Shown here in pieces: positions 33,816 to 39,913 of a stretch of 64,000 nt of DNA; the first letter of the stretch is position 1, and each line of letters begins with the position of its first letter. The stretch is from Lentzea sp. NEAU-D7. GTDB taxonomy: Bacteria > Actinomycetota > Actinomycetes > Mycobacteriales > Pseudonocardiaceae. Under the pieces are notes generated by a model. That model made no database searches. It was not told where the DNA came from and saw only the letters and a program-made list of their open reading frames with translations. The stretch covers positions 62,001 through 126,000 of the forward strand of contig NZ_JAPJDL010000023.1 in assembly GCF_026242055.1 (NCBI RefSeq), written 5' to 3'. A program made the position numbers and the translations under genes.

Positions 33816-34955
33816 ATGAAAGCGGAGACGCGGAGCGGACCGGCCGGCCTCGCCGAGGTCAGGCGGTTCGTCGATCTGGAGATCGCACCACACGCCAACG
33901 CCTTCGAGCGGGCGGAGTGGATCCCGCGGGAGGTCCTGTCACGCGTGGCCGAACTCGACCTGTGGGCGCCGTTCCTGCCCTCGGAGTTCGGCGGCGCGGG
34001 CATGGACATGGTCACGCTCGGCCGCGTGCACGAGGAGATCGGCCGGGGCTGTTCCTCCTTGCGCAGCCTGCTGACCGTGCACTCGATGGTCAGCGCGTCG
34101 GTGCACCGCTGGGGCGACCAGGCACAGCAGGAGAAGTGGCTGCGGGCACTCGCCTGCGGCGAGAAGCTCGGCGCGTTCTGCCTGACCGAACCCGACCGCA
34201 GTGGCAGCGACGCCACCGCGGAAGGCACCACGGCGGTCCGGGACCAGGACGGGTGGGTCCTCAACGGCACCAAGAAGTGGATCACCGGCGGTCAGGTCGC
34301 CGACCTCTTCATGGTGTTCGCGACGACCGGGAGCGGCATGTGCACCTTCCTGGTCGAGGCCGACCGGCCGGGTGTCCGCGTCACCGCGCTGCCGCACGTC
34401 GCGGGCACCACGGCGAGCATGCTCGCCCTGGTCGAGTTCACCGACGTGCGGCTGGAACCGTCCGCTCTGCTCGGCCCGCAGGGCTGGGCGGCGGGGACGG
34501 TCATGACCAACGCCCTGGGCCTGGGCCGCTACAGCGTGGCGTGCGGCGCGGTCGGCATCATCCGAGCCGCGATCGACGCCTGCGCGGAGTACACGTCGGT
34601 CCGGTCGGCCGGCGGTGTTCCGTTGCGGGACCTGCCCCACGTGCGGCAGATGATGAGCGGCATGGTGACGGCCCGCGACGCGGGACGGCTGCTGTGCGAG
34701 AGGGCGGGCGCGCTCAGCGACGCGGGCGACCCGGCCACGATCATGGCCACGTGGGTGGCGAAGTACCACGCCTCCAAGGCGGCCGTGCAGGCCGCGGGAG
34801 ACGCCGTCCAGATCCACGGTGCCAACGGGTTCAGCCCTGAGCACCCGGTCGGGCGGTTGTACCGGGACAGCAAGGTCACCGAGGTCATCGAAGGCAGCAC
34901 CCAGGTGCAGGAGCTGACGATCGCGGCCGAGGCATATCGAGAGGTGGCGCAGTGA
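33816..34955 (+). CDS. Acyl-CoA/acyl-ACP dehydrogenase, FkbI-like (hydroxymalonyl-ACP pathway)
   Basis: This 379-residue flavoprotein of the acyl-CoA dehydrogenase family shows FCLTEPDRSGSD in the flavin/substrate region and a C-terminal VIEGSTQVQ segment that holds the usual catalytic glutamate. In methoxymalonyl pathways the homologous enzyme completes oxidation of the glyceryl carbon to the carboxylate. ATG 33816 sits behind GCGGAG; GTG 33813 directly before it is an equal alternative. The stop codon overlaps the GTG start of the FkbH gene (GTGA), so translation is probably coupled. Confidence 0.92.
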   Translation: MKAETRSGPAGLAEVRRFVDLEIAPHANAFERAEWIPREVLSRVAELDLWAPFLPSEFGGAGMDMVTLGRVHEEIGRGCSSLRSLLTVHSMVSASVHRWGDQAQQEKWLRALACGEKLGAFCLTEPDRSGSDATAEGTTAVRDQDGWVLNGTKKWITGGQVADLFMVFATTGSGMCTFLVEADRPGVRVTALPHVAGTTASMLALVEFTDVRLEPSALLGPQGWAAGTVMTNALGLGRYSVACGAVGIIRAAIDACAEYTSVRSAGGVPLRDLPHVRQMMSGMVTARDAGRLLCERAGALSDAGDPATIMATWVAKYHASKAAVQAAGDAVQIHGANGFSPEHPVGRLYRDSKVTEVIEGSTQVQELTIAAEAYREVAQ

Positions 34956-36013
34956 CGCAGACGGACGTCGTCGCTTCGGTCAAGCCGAAGCGCGGCCGCA
35001 TCAAGTGCGTGGTGTGGGACCTGGACAACACCCTGTGGGACGGCACCCTGCTCGAGGACAGCGCGGTGCGGGTGCGTCCCGAGGTCGTGGAGGAGATCAA
35101 ACGGCTCGACGCCCTCGGCGTTCTGCACTCGGTGGCCAGCCGCAACGACCACGACGCCGCCATGGCGCGGTTGAAGGTGGAAGGCCTCGACGAGTACTTC
35201 CTGTACCCGCAGATCAACTGGAACCCCAAGTCCCAGTCGGTCGAGCGGATCGCCAAGGAGCTCAACATCGGGCTGGACGCCATCGCGTTCGTCGACGACC
35301 AGCCGTTCGAGCTGGAGGAGGTCGCGCACGCGCTGCCCGCGGTGAAGACGGTCGACACCGCGCGGATCGCCACGGAGCTGGCCTCGGAGGAGTTCCAGCC
35401 GAGGTTCGTCACCGACGAGTCCCGCGTGCGCCGCGACCTCTACCGCGCGGCCGTGGTGCGTGACCAGGCCGAGCTCGACTACACGGGCACCAACGAGGCA
35501 TTCCTGTCCACTTTGGACATGACGTTCACGATCAGCCGGGCCAAGCGGGAGGACCTGCAGCGCGCGGAGGAGCTGACCGTCCGCACCAACCAGCTGAACT
35601 CGACCGGCCGCACGTACTCCTACGACGAGCTCGACGCGCTGCGCACCTCGCCGGACCACCTGCTGCTGGTCGCGTCGCTGACCGACAAGTACGGCGGCTA
35701 CGGCAAGATCGGCCTCGCGCTCGTGGAGCGCGGGCAGCCCGCGTGGCACCTGCGGATGATGCTGATGTCGTGCCGCGTGATGGCCCGCGGTGTCGGCACG
35801 GTGCTGCTCAACCACGTGATGCGGCTGGCGAAGGCGGACGGTGCCCGGTTGCGGGCGGACTTCGTCGAGACCGGGCGGAACCGGGTGATGTACGTGACCT
35901 ACGCGTTCGCGGGCTTCAGCGAGATCTCCCGCGACGACAACCGCCTGGTGCTGGAGTCCGGCCTCGACCAGATCCAGCCGCCTCCCGCGTACCTGAAGGT
36001 GAACGTCGAATGA
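34952..36013 (+). CDS. FkbH-like HAD-family glyceryl-ACP synthase
   Basis: The protein has 353 residues. The N-terminal HAD domain has DLDNTLWDG (DxDxT) close to the start, and the C-terminal half looks like a GNAT-type fold. FkbH proteins take 1,3-bisphosphoglycerate, dephosphorylate it and load a glyceryl group onto a dedicated ACP. Here that ACP is encoded two genes upstream. The GTG start overlaps the previous stop, and its own stop overlaps the thioesterase ATG, so three genes are translationally linked. One copy of the palindrome family (GTCCACTTTGGAC, 35506-35518) lies inside and uses a rare TTG leucine codon. FkbH also feeds tetronate pathways, but the two dehydrogenases favour hydroxymalonyl. 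Confidence 0.94.
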   Translation: MTQTDVVASVKPKRGRIKCVVWDLDNTLWDGTLLEDSAVRVRPEVVEEIKRLDALGVLHSVASRNDHDAAMARLKVEGLDEYFLYPQINWNPKSQSVERIAKELNIGLDAIAFVDDQPFELEEVAHALPAVKTVDTARIATELASEEFQPRFVTDESRVRRDLYRAAVVRDQAELDYTGTNEAFLSTLDMTFTISRAKREDLQRAEELTVRTNQLNSTGRTYSYDELDALRTSPDHLLLVASLTDKYGGYGKIGLALVERGQPAWHLRMMLMSCRVMARGVGTVLLNHVMRLAKADGARLRADFVETGRNRVMYVTYAFAGFSEISRDDNRLVLESGLDQIQPPPAYLKVNVE

Positions 36014-36753
36014 CCACGGCGAGCATCACCCGGTCCTGGCTTCCCTACGGCAGCACCGGAACCGGGACCCGGTTGTTCTGCTTCCCGCACGCGGGTGCCA
36101 GCGCGGCGGTGTACGCCGGCTGGCGCACCGCGGGCAACGGCGACCCGGCGATCTGCCCGGTGCAGCTCCCCGGTCGCGCGGCACGCGGGCGGGAGACCCC
36201 GCACCACGACCCCGAAGCGCTGGCCGACGACGTGATCAGCGGTCTGGGCGCGGAGCTCACCGGCGACTACGCCCTGTTCGGGCACAGCGTCGGAGCCCTG
36301 GTCGCCTACCTGGTCGCCCGGCGGATCGTCGAGCGGGGCGGGCAGCCACCCCGGCACCTGTTCGTGTCGGGCCGGCCCGCGCCGCAGCTGCCCAACACCC
36401 GCAGGGAACTGCGCGCGCTGCCCACCGACGACCTCGTCGGGGAGCTGCGGGCGCTCGGTGGCCTCCCGGACGTGCTGCTGAAGGAACGGTCGCTGCTGGA
36501 GCTGTTCCTGCCGCTGCTGCGCGCGGACATGTCGGTGAACGAGACCTACCGGCACGTGCCCGGACCGCCGCTGCCGATCCCCCTGACGGTGTTCGGCGGG
36601 ACCGACGACCCCCGCGCCGAGCACGCCGAACTGGCCGCGTGGCAGGAGCTGTCCGCGGATTCGGCGCTGGTCACCTACCCCGGTGGCCACTTCTACCTGG
36701 AAGACCGGGTGCCGGAGATGCTCGAGGTCGTCCGCGGCAGGATGGCCGGCTGA
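36010..36753 (+). CDS. Type II (editing) thioesterase
   Basis: This 247-residue alpha/beta hydrolase has the signature of stand-alone PKS/NRPS thioesterases: FCFPHAGASAAVY near the N-terminus, nucleophile Ser in GHSVG, a late Asp in GGTDDP and His in YPGGHFYL. Such enzymes remove stalled or wrong acyl groups from carrier domains. PKS-3 ends without its own thioesterase, so a role in product release cannot be excluded. The ATG overlaps the FkbH stop codon. Confidence 0.93.
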   Translation: MTTASITRSWLPYGSTGTGTRLFCFPHAGASAAVYAGWRTAGNGDPAICPVQLPGRAARGRETPHHDPEALADDVISGLGAELTGDYALFGHSVGALVAYLVARRIVERGGQPPRHLFVSGRPAPQLPNTRRELRALPTDDLVGELRALGGLPDVLLKERSLLELFLPLLRADMSVNETYRHVPGPPLPIPLTVFGGTDDPRAEHAELAAWQELSADSALVTYPGGHFYLEDRVPEMLEVVRGRMAG

Positions 36754-36831
36754 GTTCCGGTCTCCAGCTCCGGCAAGCAGCAGTGAGGACGTCGCAGGCG
36801 AAGTTCCCCACCCGTAGCGAAGGGACCCACC

Positions 36832-37098
36832 ATGACCGAGGGTGTGCAGACCAAGAGCGTGAACGACATCGCTGTCGTCGCCGACGGCAGTTCCGGCCAC
36901 CTCGTCGACGCGGTGCTGCACGGCGGCCCCGCCGACCTGCCGCAGGAGACGCGCGCACAGCGGGTGCACCGCGAGGAGAAGAAGGTCAAGATCCCGCACT
37001 ACGGCGGGCACGAGCACTTCGAACGGGACGGCGCCGCGCTCGACGGGCGCACCGAGGTGGTGTTCCGCTGGATCGGACGCACCCGCGTCGCCGAGTGA
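36832..37098 (+). CDS. Small conserved cluster protein (DUF5988-like), function unknown
   Basis: The protein has 88 residues and no signal peptide or membrane segment. It contains VLHGGPADLP, VKIPHYGGHEHFER and a C-terminal VVFRWIGRTRVAE. From memory this matches small DUF5988-type proteins found in actinomycete PKS/NRPS clusters, but I could not check this. It is the last gene of the PKS operon, 78 bp after the thioesterase and just before a strong terminator hairpin. The pattern of His, Gly and aromatic residues does not reveal a function. Confidence 0.8.
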   Translation: MTEGVQTKSVNDIAVVADGSSGHLVDAVLHGGPADLPQETRAQRVHREEKKVKIPHYGGHEHFERDGAALDGRTEVVFRWIGRTRVAE

Positions 37099-37114
37099 GG
37101 TGCGACGCCGGATC

Positions 37115-37156
37115 GCCACCGATGCCGCGGGCCTCACAGCCCGCGGCATCGGTGGC
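37115..37156 (+). terminator. Hairpin terminator of the PKS operon
   Basis: A perfect 18-bp stem (37115-37132 with 37139-37156) and a six-base CTCACA loop start 17 bp after the last stop of the PKS operon. The opposing gene also ends 45 bp away, so the hairpin may stop transcripts from both sides. There is no U-run, as usual in actinomycetes. Confidence 0.85.
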
Positions 37157-37200
37157 TCGGTCCACGGCCGCCCCGAGGTCTCCGCGCACGGCGTGTGCGG

Positions 37201-37767
37201 CTAGAAACCCAGTTCCCTGGCGTTCCAGGAGTAGGGGAGCGCCTCGTCCTCCAGCGGCGGGCGGGCGAGGTTGGTGACGTAGTCCGACATCGCCGAGATG
37301 GCCACGCCCGTGATCACCTCCAGCACCTGCTCGCGCGTGAAGCCCGCGGCCTGGAAGGCCGCCACCTCCGCGTCGTCCACCTGGCCGCGCAGCTCGATCA
37401 CCGACTGGGTGAACGAGGACAGCGCCGCCAGTCGCGGATCCTTCGGCAGCATGCCCTGGCGGATCGCCTCCACCGCGGACAGCTCCACGCCCTCCGCGAG
37501 AGCCTCCATCGTGTGAAACGCGACCGACCACTCGCTGCGGTTCGCGACCGCGTTGGACAGCAACAGGACCTGCTGCTCGTCCGGGGTGAACGTCCCCCCA
37601 CCGCGGAAATGACCGTACGCGGAGAAGAACGCGTTGATCAGCGCCGGCGATTTCGCCATCAGGCCGACGTCCGGTCTTGCGAAGCCGCCCGCACCGCGGA
37701 GAACCTCGAACTGCTCCTGGGGCGATTCGTCGACGTCGTCGGCGTTCCGGGCCTGGTGACTGATCAT
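37201..37767 (-). CDS. Carboxymuconolactone decarboxylase/AhpD-fold protein without the CxxC pair
   Basis: This 188-residue all-helical protein reads RSEWSVAFH where peroxidatic members of the family have CExCVAFH. Both redox cysteines are serine while the histidine is kept, so thiol peroxidase activity is not expected. A GGAG-type site (CTCGGAG) precedes the ATG at 37767. The gene converges on the PKS operon across its terminator and is followed upstream by a long gene-poor stretch. A tailoring or decarboxylase-like role in the cluster is possible but unsupported. Confidence 0.8.
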   Translation of the reverse strand: MISHQARNADDVDESPQEQFEVLRGAGGFARPDVGLMAKSPALINAFFSAYGHFRGGGTFTPDEQQVLLLSNAVANRSEWSVAFHTMEALAEGVELSAVEAIRQGMLPKDPRLAALSSFTQSVIELRGQVDDAEVAAFQAAGFTREQVLEVITGVAISAMSDYVTNLARPPLEDEALPYSWNARELGF

Positions 37768-38355
37768 GCTCGATTCTCCGAGTTCCGTGGCAGAGTCTGC
37801 GCGCGACTTCGATCGCGGAGGAACTGTTCGGAATTGTGCTGACTGTTCACGTGGTGGAAGAAGGTACGGCCGCGCTCACGGTCCGATGAAACACCCGTGG
37901 AACGTGGCGGCCGATACCGCACACCCGTGATATTTTGCCCGAGTTGTGCCCGGTTCACGACCGGTGACCTTCGGTGCACTCCAGGTGTCGATCCGGGTTC
38001 GGCCGCAGTGCCGCATCCGTTGAGCCGAACGGCCTCAACGGGCCTGTCGAATTCGGTCGAACCGGGCGGAACTCGGCAGAGTCAAACAGTGCCGACTGCA
38101 AACCGGCGGCGTGTGAGCCCCCGGCTCGGCGTGCACGTCGTCAAGCGGGGCGTTCCGCGACGAGCCAGGTCAGGAGCAGAATGGCGGCGCACGCGACCAA
38201 GGCGTTCGCCGGCGCGGCTCGACCGACCGGTTGGGTCCGGACCGAGATCGGGCCCGCTTCGGGGCTGAACCGAGCTGTCACCGCATCCGGCAGGCCGGCC
38301 AGGCCGTCCCGGTCGTCTTCACCGAGTTCCCTGACCAGCCGGTGCCGCAGCGGTG
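37768..38355. other. 588-bp stretch without a convincing gene
   Basis: This holds the promoter region of the CMD-like gene on its left and the downstream end of the acyl ligase gene on its right. Short open frames on the + strand lack a ribosome binding site and the third-position G/C bias, and are low-complexity (Arg/Ser/Pro) in translation. A small inverted repeat lies at 38017-38041. Confidence 0.6.
38017..38041. terminator. Inverted repeat, possible terminator of the acyl ligase transcript
   Basis: Arms CCGTTGAG and CTCAACGG pair perfectly over 8 bp around a 9-base loop, about 315 bp beyond the ligase stop codon. An operator is equally possible. Confidence 0.35.
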
Positions 38356-39768
38356 CTACGAGGTCTTCGCCAGTGCGAGCTGTTCCAGCTCTTTGCGGTT
38401 CGGCTTTCCGTTCCGGTTCAGCGGAAAGCGCTCGAGCACGCTCACCCGGTTCGGCTGTTCGTACTTCGGCAGGACGGTGTTGATCAGCTCACGCCAGTGG
38501 GCCGGGTCGCGCTGCTGCTCGTCCTCCACGTAGAACACGAGGGTCGAGCCACGTCGCTCGCACGGCAGCGCCACGATCATCGCGACGCAGCCGTGCGCGG
38601 CCAGCGTGTGTTCGATGATCTCGGGGTGCAGCGTGTACCCGTTGCGGTGCACGGCCGTCTTGCGGCCGGCGATGAACAGGTTCCCGTCGGTGTCGAGGTA
38701 GCCGAAGTCGTTGGTGGCGTACCACCCCCGCTCCACCGGCGTCACCGTGCCCTCCGATCCGAGGTACCCCTCCATGAGGTCCGGGTCGAGCACCTCGATC
38801 TCACCGATCTCGCCGGCGGGGAGCTCCTCGCCGTCCTCTCCGCGGATCCGCACCGAGATTCCGTCGACCGGCTGTCCCGTGCCGATCGGGTTGTCCGGTG
38901 TCGCGAACGCGACGTTGCCCATCTCGGTGCTGCCGTAGGAGTCCAGCAACGGCAGGCCGTAGACCTCCAGCGCCTGCCGGGACAGCGCCGGGTCGAGCGG
39001 CGCGGCACCGCTGCACAGCATGCGCACGTCGCTGAAGGCGTCGGCGAACGCACGGCGCCTCTCCACGATGTTCAGGATGCTCTTGTAGGTGGCGGGCGTC
39101 GCGTCGACCACGGTCGCGCCCACCATCCCGGCGAGCCGCAGCGCGCGGTCGAGCCGGCGGTACGGGGCGATGACCAGTGAGCACCGCACGAGCCACGCGA
39201 TGAGGATCATCGAGATCCCGTACTGGTGGTTGAACGGCAGCAGCGGGAGCAGGACGTCGTCGGAGCGGTGCCCGACGAGGTCGGCGTTGCGCCGCAGGTT
39301 CTTCAGGAACCGGGCGCCGTTCTTCACGACTCCCTTGGGCTCGCCGGTCGAGCCGGAGGACCACATGATGATGCTGTCCGGCAGCGCGCACCACGCCGAG
39401 AAGTCGAGCACCGCGTCGGTCGGCTGACGGCCACAGGCGCCCACCGCGAGCTCGTAGCAGTGGACGATCTCCTGATGATCCGAAATGGGGGCGTCGTCGT
39501 CGACGATGACCATTTTCACCGAGGAACGGCTGCAGGCCTGCGCTGTGTCGTCGGGCTTCTGCTGGTGGTCGACGAGCACCACTGATGCGCCCACGTGCAT
39601 CAACGCCAAAAGCGTGCTGAGATAGGAAACGGAGTTGTCGACCTTCAGCAGGACGCGGTCGCCGAGGCCGAGACCCCGGCCGCGCAGCACGTCCGCGGCG
39701 CTGAGAGCGCGCTGTTCGAGCTCGTCAAAAGTAAGGGTGACGTCCGGGGCGAACAATTTTGCCGACAT
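38356..39768 (-). CDS. AMP-forming acyl-CoA/acyl-ACP ligase (adenylate-forming enzyme)
   Basis: The protein has 470 residues. GGGAGGAG stands upstream of the ATG. Adenylation motifs in order: IIMWSSGSTGEPKGVVK (P-loop like A3), SYGSTEMG (A5), a GYTLHP segment (A8) and NRNGKPNRKEL with the catalytic lysine (A10). There is no carrier domain attached. It activates a carboxylic acid as the acyl-adenylate and passes it to CoA or a carrier protein. Next to a PKS cluster it may activate the starter acid or act in chain release. The substrate cannot be read from the sequence, and the C-terminal domain is somewhat short for the family. Confidence 0.9.
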   Translation of the reverse strand: MSAKLFAPDVTLTFDELEQRALSAADVLRGRGLGLGDRVLLKVDNSVSYLSTLLALMHVGASVVLVDHQQKPDDTAQACSRSSVKMVIVDDDAPISDHQEIVHCYELAVGACGRQPTDAVLDFSAWCALPDSIIMWSSGSTGEPKGVVKNGARFLKNLRRNADLVGHRSDDVLLPLLPFNHQYGISMILIAWLVRCSLVIAPYRRLDRALRLAGMVGATVVDATPATYKSILNIVERRRAFADAFSDVRMLCSGAAPLDPALSRQALEVYGLPLLDSYGSTEMGNVAFATPDNPIGTGQPVDGISVRIRGEDGEELPAGEIGEIEVLDPDLMEGYLGSEGTVTPVERGWYATNDFGYLDTDGNLFIAGRKTAVHRNGYTLHPEIIEHTLAAHGCVAMIVALPCERRGSTLVFYVEDEQQRDPAHWRELINTVLPKYEQPNRVSVLERFPLNRNGKPNRKELEQLALAKTS

Positions 39769-39791
39769 AGGGTCAAACTCCTCCCAAACGA

Positions 39792-39813
39792 CTATTGCGA
39801 ATCAGGCTATTGC
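39792..39813 (-). promoter_or_regulatory. Direct repeat GCAATAG x2 upstream of the acyl ligase gene
   Basis: Read on the minus strand, two identical GCAATAG heptamers start 15 bp apart and lie about 24-45 bp before the ligase ATG. SARP proteins bind heptamer direct repeats near -35 positions and a SARP gene is adjacent, but the spacing differs from the usual 11 bp. Confidence 0.3.
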
Positions 39814-39913
39814 ACGAAACCCCACCTCCCGCCCACTGCGCGGTAACCGAAGAACTGATTGGTTCTTTCCCTGCTGCGCCCCGAAAGGCACTGTGCACCG
39901 AACTCCGGCGGAC

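Noticed and set aside
38080-38125. tRNA-Cys-like CTGCAAA anticodon loop with partial stem
   Set aside because: There is no T-arm (GTTCAA-type), no acceptor pairing and the anticodon stem has a mismatch, so it is chance.
37897-38533. Open frames on the plus strand between the CMD-like gene and the acyl ligase
   Set aside because: No coding bias, no ribosome binding site and low-complexity translations; partly antisense to the ligase gene.
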